DNA of 64,000 nucleotides from Cricetomys ansorgei (GCA_026225945.1 JAMJFZ010001222.1:1837501-1901500); one strand, 5' to 3'. Counted from the first letter of the stretch, positions 10,627-21,082 are shown. Notes: generated by a model from the sequence alone, not told the origin. Numbers and translations: made by a program.

Positions 10627-11562
10627 ATGGCTGACACTGTGTCTATCACGTACACATGACCGACAGTGTCCCCATCACGTGCACATGACCGACAGTGTCC
10701 CCATCACGTGCACATGGCCGACATTGTCCCCATCACGTGCACATGGCCGACACTGCCCCCATCACGTGCACATGGCCGACAGTGTCCCCATCACGTGCAC
10801 ATGGCCGACATTGCCCCCATCACGTGCACATGGCCGACATTGCCCCCCGTCACGTGCACATGGCCGACAGTGTCCCCCGTCACGTGCACATGGCCGACAG
10901 TGTCCCCCGTCACGTGCACATGGCCGACAGTGTCGCCCGTCACGTGCACATGGCCGACATTGCCCCCCGTCACGTGCACATGGCCGACATTGCCCCCCGT
11001 CACGTGCACATGGCCGACAGTGCCCCCGTCACGTGCACATGGCCGACATTGCCCCCGTCACGTGCACATGGCCGACATTGCCCCCCGTCACGTGCACATG
11101 GCCGACATTGCCCCCCGTCACGTGCACATGGCCGACAGTGTCCCCCGTCACGTGCACATGGCCGACAGTGCCCCCCGTCACGTGCACATGGCCGACAGTG
11201 TCCCCCGTCACGTGCACATGGCCGACAGTGTCCCCCGTCACGTGCACATGGCCGACAGTGTCCCCCGTCACGTGCACATGGCCGACAGTGCCCCCCGTCA
11301 CGTGCACATGGCCGACATTGCCCCCCGTCACGTGCACATGGCCGACATTGCCCCCCGTCACGTGCACATGGCCGACATTGTCCCCCGTCACGTGCACATG
11401 GCCGACAGTGTCCCCCGTCACGTGCACATGGCCGACAGTGTCCCCCCTGTCACGTGCACATGGCCGACAGTGTCCCCCTGTCACGTGCACATGGCCGACA
11501 GTGTCCCCCGTCACGTGCACATGGCCGACAGTGTCCCCATCACGTGCACATGGCTGACATTG
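10627..11562. repeat. 30-bp minisatellite, about 31 units, with 30 CACGTG E-boxes
   Basis: The unit is about 29-31 bp: CACGTGCACATGGCCGACAG followed by TGTCCCCCGT, with AGTGT/ATTGC/AGTGC variants in the middle. I count 30 intact CACGTG hexamers; the first unit is mutated to CACGTA. Outer units at both ends have CCCCAT in place of CCCCCGT, so the central CCCCCGT type spread later. All forward frames stay open because the unit lacks stops, giving spurious 300-residue frames. It lies in the Cep57l1 intron between the exons at 8373 and 12027. Confidence 0.97.
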
Positions 11563-11764
11563 CTATTGTTTGTTTTGAGTGGATGTTGAGACTTGAGGGT
11601 ATAGTAGCTTGAGCTTTAAAAGCTATAACATTCCCCGAAGTTCCACTGTGTTTGTTGTCATGGCTGGGGATAAAGCCTGTGAGTTTATTCTCTGTGGATC
11701 TGGTGGTGGACATGAATAAGCTGTGTGTTTGCGTTTATTTTGGTCTCTTCACTTACAATATACA

Positions 11765-11870
11765 TATATATATATATATGCACTTCATATACAAGATACA
11801 TATGTATATATATGCTTTGTATATGTATATATTTTGTGCATGTGCACAACACAAATATATACGTATACAA
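11765..11870. repeat. TA-rich simple repeat
   Basis: Alternating TATATA and TATGTATA runs with ACATATGTATATATATG. This is low-complexity intron sequence just 5' of the next exon. Confidence 0.8.
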
Positions 11871-12026
11871 AAGCAAGAAAGGAAGCATAAATAGAAAGCT
11901 AAGAGAAGTCTTGGTTTCTTTTGCTGTTCCTCTTTCTTACTCTGCTCCAACTTGCTAGCTTTTGAAAATCTAGTACCCCTAACACCCTCTTGGCTCTGGT
12001 GTCCTCACATGTTCGTTCTCTTCTAG

Positions 12027-12104
12027 GAAAAGATTAAACATCTGGAGGAAAAACTAAAGGAAGAGGAGCATCAGCGCAAGCTTTTTCAAGACAAAGCGTG
12101 TGAG
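12027..12104 (+). CDS. Cep57l1: Cep57l1 coding exon (coiled coil, KIKHLEEKLKEEEHQ)
   Basis: The acceptor is CTCTTCTAG and the exon has 26 codons, phase 0 to phase 0: EKIKHLEEKLKEEEHQRKLF then QDKACE. This highly charged helix continues the coiled coil and is almost identical to human. The donor is GAG/GTCAAT, a poor match to GTRAGT (C at +3, A at +5). Reading through it adds VNSIL and a stop at 12120-12122, so failure to splice would truncate the protein. Confidence 0.92.
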
Positions 12105-12589
12105 GTCAATAGCATTCTTTAGCCTGTCACGGTGACTTTATGTCTTTGCACTCTTCCTTCTCATGATCTAAACCCTAGTCTACACTCAGTTTTGATATTC
12201 TAGATTGTTACTGTTAGCTCTGTTTTGCTGTGGTAACAAAATTCTCACTTAGCCAGTAGATCCATATACATATTCAAATGCATTGCCAAAAATCTTTACA
12301 TGTACACTAAACCAACATATTATTGGGGTATTCTTCCTCAAAAATATTTTTGGGTTTGGGGCTTTATTTTTATTATTTTGTTTTGTTTTATTTCAATATG
12401 GAATCTCACTGTGTAAGACTGGCTCTGCATTCTAGGCTTACGCAGTCCTGCTTCATCCAAGTAACAGCAACTGAGCAATGCTTGGCTCTCAGAAAGTGTT
12501 TTGTACTTAAAAGCTTAGATCTGTCTTTCCTTATATATAAAGAAGCTTGCTACAGATCAGTTTTGTGAATTGTTTCTTTAATTTTATAG

Positions 12590-12676
12590 CTTCAAACTGG
12601 TCTTGAAATCAGCAAAATTTTAATGTCTACGGTTTCAAATTCAAAACACTATAAAGAAAAGAAGAAACCACCAAAG
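12590..12676 (+). CDS. Cep57l1: Cep57l1 coding exon (LQTGLEISKI, basic end)
   Basis: The acceptor is AATTTTATAG and the donor AAG/GTACAC; 29 codons, phase 0 throughout. The peptide starts LQTGLEISKILMSTVSNSK and ends KEKKKPPK. LQTGLE is a conserved landmark shared with CEP57, and the lysine-rich end matches KEKKKSSK in human. It marks the end of the central coiled coil and the start of a variable basic linker. Confidence 0.93.
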
Positions 12677-12809
12677 GTACACATATATATCTTAACCTAG
12701 ATAATACTTCCTAAAACTTTTTGACATATATTTATTCACCCTTTAATCTTTTCTGCTTCTTTCCAGAAAGGTTTAGAAGACATTTATCATAAAAGACATT
12801 GTCATAGTT

Positions 12810-13078
12810 ACTTTCTATTACTGTGAGGGGACACAGTGACCAAGGCAACTCTTTTAAATGTATCATTTAATGGGGGCTGGCTTACATTATCATAGGTTTA
12901 GTGCGTTATCATCATGGTGGGAAGGAGACAGTGGGTACTAGATCAACATCTGAGAGCTTTACATCTTGATCTGCAGGGAGCAGGTGGGGTGGGGGGAGAC
13001 TCGGCCTGATGTGGGCTTTTAAACTTCAAGGCCCACCCCCAATGACACACTTCCTCCAATAAGATCACACCTCCTGGT
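12810..13078 (+). repeat. Rodent dispersed repeat (GTGACCAAGGCAACTC family)
   Basis: Starts near TTACTGTGAGGGGACACAGTGACCAAGGCAACTC and ends near CACTTCCTCCAATAAGATCACACCTCC, a layout also seen at 32250-32590. It is a high-copy rodent retroelement that I recognise but cannot name. The LTR-like copy 2 follows almost directly. Confidence 0.6.
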
Positions 13079-13103
13079 AGCATATGCCTTTAATCACAGT
13101 ACC

Positions 13104-13591
13104 TGTTGGGAAGGGTTTTTATTGTTGGAATAGATGGAAAGAGCTAGAACAGAGAGAGAAGAAGGGAGGATTTCCCAACAGGACTGAGTTGCTCAGCCCA
13201 ACAGAGCTGAGGTGAGGTGTCCAGCTCTGCTTCGCTTCGCCTCCTGGAGATGGTGCAGTCCTGAAGGGAGAGTATCCTGACAGGACTGAGGAGCTTCTGG
13301 CCAGGTGCCCCCAAGGCTGCAGCTCAGTAGGGAAATATCCCAGGCGAGCTGTTCTTCTTTCTTCTTCCGGTGCAGCTCTGTAGGGAAATATCCCAGGAAA
13401 GCTGTTCATTTTTCTTCTGTCCGATGATCTCAGCAGGCCAGTGACTGTTTCCACTCTGAAGAGAAACAACGAAATCTGAGGGTTGCTCAATCCTTTTTAA
13501 AGGGTTCTGGAGTGGGTGGAGTTATCAACAAGGCTTGTGATGGGTGGAGTTTTTTTGGCCTATGATTAGTGGAATTCTCAGTCCAGAGACA
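13104..13591 (-). mobile_element. Solo-LTR-like repeat, copy 2
   Basis: Partner of 9311-9827. On the minus strand it would begin TGTCTCTGGACTGAG, carry a TTTAAAAAGG box, an AATAAAAACCC polyadenylation-like signal and end CCTTCCCAACA, giving TG..CA ends and a length of 488 bases, all suitable for an LTR. A short internal duplication (AGGGAAATATCCCAGG twice) is visible. I could not find a clear target-site duplication. It contains no gene. Confidence 0.6.
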
Positions 13592-14589
13592 CTATTTAAA
13601 AGGGTAGTAAGCAGTATGTGGTGCTATATACCTTTAATTCAAGCACTGGGGAGGCATAGACGTAGGCTTCATGAGTTCACATGCATATGCACACATGTGC
13701 CGTGGCATTCATATGGCAGTCAGAGGACAACTTACAGAGTTTGTTGCACCTTGTGGTTTTCAGGGTTTGTTTGTTTTTAACAAGAACCTTTATACATTGA
13801 ACCACTTCATGGGACCCTTAATAATTTTCAGAAGAGTTTTATAACTACTCAGAGTTGAGACGATGGCTCTGGTGGTTAGCATGTTGCTGAGCAAGCGTGA
13901 GGAGTGCAGTGTGGGTCCTACCTGAATGCCTGGTGAGCATGGCAGTCTACCTGTAGTTCCAGCCCTTAAGGAAGAAATGGGATCAAGCTGTCAAGGGAAA
14001 TTAGCTGTTATCAATGGTCTCTGGTTTTGACTGAAGGACCTTGTCTTTAATGAATAAGATAGAAAGGCCATCTAGGGTGAGTCTCATCATTGACCTTGGG
14101 CCTGTACATGTATATACAGATATGACACATGTACTCCTCACACATATGTCCACAAACATCCAAACATAAATACAAAACAAGGAAAACTAAAAGAAAAAGA
14201 AAAATAATTTTATAACTATAATAATGAAAAACACTTATTTTGCTTATTTCCTTACTTTGTTTTTAAAAATAATACTTTTGTCAATAATTTGAGTTTCATA
14301 CAATGTATTTCATTAACACCCTTCTCATTCCTTCTTCTCATTCCTCTTGATACTTCTTCTCCTTCCTCCATGATCCACCCTCCCATCCTGTGCCCTTGAA
14401 AAAAAACAATAAAAGAAAATTAAGTCCAGCTTGTGTGGCAGGAGCATGGATCACGGGCATCACCATGGTCTTTGGAGGTAGCAGGCTGCTCTGATCATGG
14501 ACATTCACCTGGCCCATGCTAGTCCAAGACTAAGCATGACAAAGTTTAATCTGAAGTTGGACTTTGCAGCCCAAATCTACAGTTACTTG

Positions 14590-16135
14590 GGTCTCCAGTA
14601 GGCACCCAAACATCACTCAGGTACCTGGACACCTAGCAGGCACCCTGATATCCTGCAAGCACCAGGGCCTCCTGCAGGCCCCCAACATCCCTCAGGCCCC
14701 AGGGCCTCCTGCAGGGATGTGGGCATCCTTCAGGCAACAAGACCTTCCACAGGCTCCAGGGCATCATGCAGACGCCTAGCTAACCCAGACATCATGCAGG
14801 CACCTTGACCCCACACAGGTTCTTGTACATCCAGGCACCTGGACATCCTGCAGACACCATGGCCTCCCTCAGACACCTGGACATCCTGAAGGTACCAGGA
14901 AATCCCATAGGTACCAGAGCCTCCCTCAGGTACCCAGATATCCCACAGGCACCAGAGCATCCTGCAGATGCCTAGGTATCACTCAGACACTGGGCCAACC
15001 TGTAGAAAACCTGTAGTCATTTGACAGGCACCTGTATACCACTCAGACACCTGAAAATTATGCAGGCACTCAGTCATTCAGCAGGCATCAGGGCCTCCTA
15101 AGGCACCTGGATATCCTGCAGGCATTGAGACATCTCACAGGCACCAGAGCATCCCTCAGGTTCCAGGGCATCCTGAAGATGCCTGGGCATCACACAGACA
15201 CTAAGACACCACACCCATGTATCCCACAGACACCAGGGCATCCTGTAGATGCCAGGATCTCCTATAGGCACCATGACATCCTGCAGGCACCAGGACTTCC
15301 TGCAGACACCCAGGCATCATGCAGGCACTCAGACAGTGCACAGACACCCAAACATCATGCAGGAACCCCATCTTCCCACAGGCACCAGCCATTGCTCAGG
15401 GCATCCTGCAAGGACCAGGGCCTCCCACAAGCACCAGGGCATCCTGCAGGGTCCCTGGACCTCCTGTAGACACCAGATCATCCCACAGCCATTCAGACAT
15501 CCCATAGGCACCCAGACATCCCACAAGCATCAGAACTTCCTGTGGGTACCAGGACATCTTGCAGGTACCTGGATGTTCTGCAGATATCAGGACTTTCCGT
15601 GGACACCAGGGCATCTCACAGACACCCAGATATCATGTAGGCACTTGGCCAACCCACAGATACCCAGACATCATAAAGGCACAAGATCATCCCTCAGGCA
15701 CATGAACATTTTGCTGGCACCTGGATGTCACAGACACCTAGCACCAAGGTGTCCCACAGGCACCTGGACATCATGCATGCACCTGGACATTCATCAGGCA
15801 CCAAAGCCTCCCACAGGCACAGGACCTCCCATAGGCACCCAGTCATCCCTCAGACACCTGGATATCATGCAGACACCACCCGGACATCCCGGAAGTACCT
15901 AGACATCCCACAGATGCCTGGACATCACACAGATACCTGTTCTTCCACAGGCTCCTGGACACCATGCAAGCACCCACACATCATCTTCTAGTCCTACTGC
16001 AGACATCCAGCCATTCCATATGCACCCAGACATCCTGAAGGTTCCTAGGCACTCCACAGGCACCAGCATCCTGCATGCACCCAAACACCATGGTAGTCAC
16101 TACACTTCAGGTAGGCACCTAGACATTACCCAGGG
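14590..16135. repeat. Degenerate minisatellite of about 19 bp per unit, about 1.5 kb
   Basis: Built from diverged units of the form CAGGCACC.GG.CATCC(T/C)G, for example CAGGCACCAGGGCATCCTG and CAGACACCTGGATATCATG, about 80 in all. The units are far more diverged than in the CACGTG array, so this expansion is older. Open frames across it on both strands reflect composition. It sits in the intron between the exons at 12590 and 18618. Confidence 0.93.
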
Positions 16136-16975
16136 CTATAGACTATGAGAGTCAGTGCTCCATGAAGCCCAGGTCCAGAGCCTGGCAAACTCTGAGCACT
16201 GTCAGCAACAGAACTCTACTGTCTTGATCCACATGAGCATCCTGAGATTTTCACAACTCTTCCCGAAAGGAGGAGACTTAATCCAACAGCACACACTGTC
16301 CTGCCTTCATCTGGGAATCCCACATTTGCATTTTCCTTAATTTTTTTTTAAAGTCCTGTTTGAGTAATGGTGTTTGAACTGGAAATCAAGATAGGAAAAC
16401 ACTATAAATAATTTACAAATGCAGCAATGATTTTTATTAAATATCTGTTTAGTACAGTGTTTTATCTGATAAGATAGAATTTTAACTTCACATGTTTATT
16501 GTAGAAACTATGAGAAGATAAAAGGAATATCATAAAGAAAATATAACTTCTGAAAGAGACGAGAGTAATTTACAGCAAAATCACTTTGTAAAAGTGCTAA
16601 TTACAATGCCAAGTTAGTCATAGGCTCTGAAAATGCCTGTTTCCCCTTAAAGATGAAAGGGGCTCTGACATCAGTGGAGATGGGAACAGAGTTGAGGGGT
16701 TCCCATTTGTCTCTAATACCATGCTTCATGTCCACAGTTGAGTGTTTGGCTTTTTATTCTGTTGTACTTAGCCCAGTGTCTCTAGGGGACATCAAGCTGA
16801 GCATGATGGCACCAGGGCTGAGGCAGGGAGTTCGGGAGTTCAAGGGCAAGTGGGGGTGTGATGGGTCTTATGACACCATGCAGACAGAAGAACGCATGAA
16901 GAGTGATGCAGAGCCACCTCACTGCAGTCAGCCTGTGAATCTTACAGATTGACACACTGGGGAGGGGAGAAATGT

Positions 16976-17262
16976 AATACCATCCCAGCTGGGACAGAGA
17001 TGCACACCTGTAATCTCAGCGTGCAGAAGGCTGGGGCAGGAAGATCTGGAGTTCAAGGCTATCATGGGCTAATAAAACACTGTCTCTCAAAAAAAAAAAA
17101 AAGCTAACTTTTAAAGTCAGGTATAGTAATGTGCATCTGCATCTGCATTCCTGTACTCAGAAGGTTAAGACAGAAGACTCCTGTGTTTAACACCAACCTG
17201 AACTACATAGTAAGTTCCCGGCCAAACTGCGAAACAGTGAGACTCCCATCTAAAGGGGGGAA
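16976..17262 (+). mobile_element. Two adjacent old B1-like SINEs
   Basis: The first (16976-17103) reads GATGCACACCTGTAATCTCAGC..GGCTGGGGCAGGAAGATCTGG..GTTCAAGGCTATCATGGGCTA and ends in an A-run. The second (about 17110-17262) repeats the layout (GCATCTGCATTCCTGTACTCAGAAGG..AACACCAACCTGAACTACATAG..GTGAGACTCCCATCT). Both are 7SL-derived, diverged and sense. Confidence 0.7.
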
Positions 17263-17769
17263 GGTGAATTTGAACTTTTACTCTGTAAGTAGTTGGCAGC
17301 CGTTGAAGGCTTTTAGGAACAGCAGAGACAAGGAGGTATAATTCTAACGGTAGCTGAGAAGTACGAGAAGTTTACGTAGATTCATGTAGTCATCACAACA
17401 CTCAAGGTACACAACTGATGGCCCACTCTAAGGCTCCTTCATACGGTTCCCGCGTAGCCACACTCCCTCAGCTACTCTGTTCGCCTTCTCTGTGGTTTCC
17501 TTATGTTTCAAGAATGTTTTATAGTCAGGCACTGTGGCCCGGGGCCCCAGCCTGAGTACTGAGAAGGCTAAGGCTTGGGACCAGCATGATTCTGAGATCC
17601 GGCACCACATAGCGAGACTGGATCCTAAAGAGGAAGAGACCAAATGGAGTTACGCAGTTGGAACGTTCGGGTTTGCCTTTTCCCTTGTGTTCCATCTGAG
17701 TTCCGTGCCCACATTTCCCTCCACACACTAGTCCACACCAAGGATCTACTGCAGTTAGCAAGTACCTGC

Positions 17770-18560
17770 CTAAGGGTATTCGGGTTGTTGCTACTTTTCA
17801 GCTATTACAAATAAAGCTGTTGTGTGCACGCTTTGATGGCTTTTTGGTGTGAAAATCAGGTTTTTTTGTTTGTTTTTGTTTTTAGGATAATTCCTCAAGA
17901 GTGCAATTGTTAGGTCATGTGATAAATAAATGTTTCACTGTATAAGAAACTGCCAAGTTGTCATCCAGAGTGGCTTTGCCAGCTTGCCGGGTGTAATTCT
18001 CATTCTTGCCAGTGTTTGGTGTCATCAATTTTAATAGGCATGTGGTGATTGTTGTGGAAGTTTATTTTTAGTTAGGAATAAAATAATTGCTTTGTGCACT
18101 GTTGGGTGAGGGGCTGCCTAGGTCTTGGCGTTTTGCATTGTCTGCAGGTGTTGGATCTGTGTGTGTGTGTGGGGGGGGGTGTTTGATTGCTGATGATCTA
18201 TACGTGTTATCAGTAGAACACTTGAGGAGTGCTGGCTCCATAAAAACACCTGAGCTCAGATGCTCGGGTTCCACTGTCCAGTATGGCGCCCATCAGGATT
18301 GTGGTTCCCTCTGCTGAGGTCTGGAAACATTTGCACCTATGATTATGCCTCCATGTCTTCCTCATTAAGCAACACAGCAGTGAACTATACAGGTGGTTTT
18401 CACCTGAGTTTCCCTATAATAAGGACTTTGACCTTCATGTATTCACATCTTTTCATGTGTTTGTTTAGCATTTGTCTTCTCTAGTCAAATGTGTATTCAT
18501 GCCTGCTGCCTACATTCAAATTGCTCTTATACTTACTGCTGAGTTTTGTGAGTTTTTCAT
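17770..18560 (-). mobile_element. Old L1 remnant, antisense, split by another repeat
   Basis: Bases 17770-18060 (CTATTACAAATAAAGCTG, GCAATTGTTAGGTCATGTGAT, TTGCCAGTGTTTGGTGTCATCAATTTTAATAGGCATG) and 18395-18560 (GGACTTTGACCTTCATGT, TTTTCATGTGTTTGTTTAGC) read as one antisense L1 3' segment. A second repeat at 18066-18388 is inserted between them. Confidence 0.6.
18066..18388. repeat. Unnamed dispersed repeat, copy A
   Basis: About 300 bases that recur at 19570-19855 in the same orientation. Shared text includes GGCTGCCTAG, GCATTTTGTATTGTCTGCAGG, GATCTGTAGGTGCTATCA.TAGAACAC, TTCCACTGTCCAGTA and GTGGTTCC.TCTGCTGAGGTC. It interrupts the L1 remnant, so it is younger than that L1. It contains a short TG/G run. 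I do not recognise the family. Confidence 0.75.
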
Positions 18561-18617
18561 ATCAGAAATGTATATTAAAAAAGCATTTTTCTTCATTTTT
18601 TCCTTGTCAATCTTTAG

Positions 18618-18695
18618 AAAACTAAGTGTTTCAAAAGAGAAGTACCTAAGCAAATGGACCCAAAGTTTAGAATATTGTCTTTTGAGAGGGAGAAG
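18618..18695 (+). CDS. Cep57l1: Cep57l1 coding exon (variable linker)
   Basis: The acceptor is GTCAATCTTTAG and the donor AAG/GTGAGA; 26 codons, phase 0 to phase 0. The peptide starts KTKCFKREVPKQMDPKFRIL and ends SFEREK. It aligns with the human linker KTKCIKRRPPWQICSKF.. at its start (KTKC.KR) and keeps the same length and phase. Most inner residues differ, so this is a fast-changing segment. An open-frame scan misses it because the frame closes soon after the exon. Confidence 0.85.
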
Positions 18696-18759
18696 GTGAG
18701 AAGATAAAAATGAAGATTGTTGTTTTGAAAAACTACTTTGTAAATGCTCTTTATACACT

Positions 18760-19135
18760 GTCCTAGGTAGCTTACTATTGCTGTGATAAATATGACCAAA
18801 AGCATCATGGTGAGGGGAAGGGCTTATCTCAGATTATAGACCTCCATGAAGGGAAGTTGGGACAGGAACCTGGAGGCAGGAACTGAAGCAGAGACCATGG
18901 TAGAATTCTGCTTACTGGCTTGCTCTCCATGGCTTGCTCAGTTTACTTTTATATAACCCAGAACCACCTGCCCAAGTGTGGCACCACCGACAGTGAACTG
19001 GGTCCTCCCACGTCAATATTAATCAAGAAAATGCTCCACAGACTTGCCTGTAGGCCATTGAGGTGGCAGCAGTTGGGATTCCCTCTTCCCAGATGGCCTA
19101 AGCTTATGTCAGATGGACAAACTAATCAACACATA
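18760..19135 (+). repeat. Rodent dispersed repeat (ATGACCAAAAGCA family)
   Basis: Typical text: TGCTGTGATAAATATGACCAAAAGCA, CTTACTGGCTTGCTCTCCATGGCTTGC, CCACCTGCCCAAGTGTGGCACC, CAAGAAAATGCTCCACAGACTTGCC. The same family occurs at 34300-34600, 37905-38240 and in pieces at 61965-62880. It is a common rodent retroelement whose name I cannot give with certainty. The copy ends about 90 bases before the exon at 19229. Confidence 0.7.
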
Positions 19136-19228
19136 TACTATCAAGCACTAACTTATTCATGCTATTACTCTCTTCAAGTTGGCCAGTACAGGTTGTTCTG
19201 TTAATGTAAGCTTGTCAACCTTCTGCAG

Positions 19229-19419
19229 ATGAGGCATCCCTATGGGCTATATAACCTTCAGAAACCGGTTCTAATCACTGAATCGGGGTGCCTGTACCAG
19301 CCTCTCCGGATAACGTCCCAGCCTAAAGCTGAACCTTGGGACTCAGAGTCCATGTCTATTTGTGACAATTTGTCTGAACTTTTGATGGCAATGCAAGATG
19401 AGTTGGACCAAATGAGTAG
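19229..19419 (+). CDS. Cep57l1: Cep57l1 coding exon (entry to microtubule-binding coiled coil)
   Basis: The acceptor is CTTCTGCAG and the donor AG/GTAAGT, a strong site; 191 bases, phase 0 to phase 2. It opens MRHPYGLYNLQKPVLITES and closes ISICDNLSELLMAMQDELDQMS in human; here CICDNLSELLMAMQDELDQM is preceded by SMS. The motif NLSELLMAMQDELDQMS corresponds to ELSEVLQTLQDEFGQMS of CEP57, the start of the C-terminal microtubule-binding region. The first half of the exon is poorly conserved, the second half strongly. Confidence 0.94.
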
Positions 19420-19514
19420 GTAAGTGTTTATTCTGTTAAAATAATAATATTGATACTTTTTTCTTGCCGCTCTTAAGAAGTGTTAAGAAGATTTATTTTT
19501 ATTATTTTAAAAAT

Positions 19515-19965
19515 TCTGAGTGTGTGTGAGTGGACATGTGTGCACACAGTGCCTGTGCGCACAGTGTTGCAGTTTATTCTAGTTAAGGGCTGCCTAGCTT
19601 TAGCATTTTGTATTGTCTGCAGGTGGTGGCTTTATGGAAAAAATGTTTGATTCCTCATGATCTGTAGGTGCTATCAATAGAACACCTGAGGCGCTTCTGT
19701 GTCAATTAGAGCCCCTGAGATCAGATGATCGCGATTCCACTGTCCAGTACAGCACTTGCCATGATAGTGGTTCCTTCTGCTGAGGTCTTTGCAACTATGA
19801 AAATGTCTCCTTGTCTTTCTTGCTGAGCAACACCCTTGGTGTACTGATTCTTCAGAGAACAGAAGAGGGGCCAGACTCCGTGGTGCTTTACACAGAAGAT
19901 TGTAACCCATTCTGGTCCTCTGCAAGAGGACCCATTCTTACCCTTTAGCAATCTCTCTAGCTCCC
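19515..19965 (-). repeat. Unnamed repeat copy B nested in an antisense B3-type SINE
   Basis: The outer parts (19515-19565 TG-rich, then CATTCTGGTCCTCTGCAAGAGGACCCATTCTTACCCTTTAGCAATCTCTCTAGC at the far end) form an antisense B3/B2 SINE. Between them, 19570-19855 is the second copy of the repeat at 18066-18388. The SINE is therefore older than the insertion. Confidence 0.65.
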
Positions 19966-20937
19966 GAGTATAAATTCTTAAGATCTGTTTGGCTATTTGA
20001 ACTTACTTTGTTTTGATCCAAACTAATTACTATTTTTTATTGTATCCACTGTAGTATTTAACTTTTTGACTATGTCTGATTACTACTTTCCTGTGTTCCA
20101 AAGATCTGGACTGATAGACAAATATTATGAATCAATGTATCAAATCTGAAGACTTTAGATTAGAACTCAGAAGAGCTTTTAGAAGGAAAATGCACTTTGT
20201 TGTCTGTTTTTATTAGGCAAATGGGGATATCATTCCTTATTTTAGATTCTTCCCGGTCTGCATTACAAATTTGGAAACACTTTCAGTAAGAAACATCTGC
20301 ATGGGAGCCATTGTATTATTCCCCGTGCTCAAATACATTTCAATAAGCATAACAGAACTGTATGGCTTTGCTGGCAGGCTCACTAAACTCAATGTACGCT
20401 TAACTATTCTCTTGATACTATTTCACATTCCAGACTTGGAACTTTATTGTATTGCATTGTATTGTAGTGTATTGCATTGTGTTGGAACTTGTGTTGCGTC
20501 TTGCTAAGCACCACAGAAATGTTCACTGTAGCTGTGAACACCAAGTATTTATTTAGATGGTTTTTTAGGTTGTTGAGCAGCTAGATACTGACATAGTTCT
20601 AAATGTTTCTAATCTCAAATGATAAAGTCCGGTTGAGTTTATCATGATTTAGCTGTATATACTAATGTTAGAGACTATTTTTGAGCATTAACACTTTATT
20701 CTTAACTAAAACTCATGGTTAAACAAAAAAATTGTGACAGATGATCTGTAACAGTATTTGATGTTTGCTCTGTTTTTAAATCATGCAAAGCATAATCTAT
20801 GCACCATGTCGGACAATACTACTTTTGTTATTTTATTATTTATTTGTATTACTAAGTGTTGAACACAGGGTCTGACATGCAGAGAAGCACTCTGACTAAG
20901 TTACACCTGCAGTCCTGATGTTTGCTTTTCTCTATAG

Positions 20938-21082
20938 GGAGCACAGAGAGCTATTGAAACAAATGAGGCGAACTGGGAGCCAGTCAGTCTCTGACGACAT
21001 AGAGTTGGAGCTGGAGCAATTAGTCAAGAAGATGGAAAGCAAAGGAGATCAGATTTCCAAACTCAAGAAGCATCGAGAGAGT
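20938..21082 (+). CDS. Cep57l1: Cep57l1 coding exon (microtubule-binding coiled coil)
   Basis: The acceptor is TTCTCTATAG and the donor AGT/GTAAGA; 145 bases, phase 2 to phase 0. The split Arg codon joins AG/G. The peptide reads EHRELLKQMRRTGSQSVSDD, then IELELEQLVKKMESKGDQIS and KLKKHRES. It parallels ECELEALVGRMEAKANQITKV of CEP57, in the Cep57 microtubule-binding domain. Basic residues cluster at the end, as expected for tubulin contact. Confidence 0.95.

Noticed and set aside
10583..11612. Open frames of 300+ residues in all forward frames and long minus frames
   Set aside because: They are products of a stop-free 30-bp tandem repeat with a length near a multiple of 3. There are no flanking coding signals, and several frames are equally open.
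14564..15991. Several 60-217-residue frames on both strands
   Set aside because: Translations of the degenerate 19-bp minisatellite; composition only.
20440..20500. ATTGTATTGCATTGTATTGTAGTG pentamer/decamer run
   Set aside because: A short imperfect repeat of about 50 bases with no evident role.
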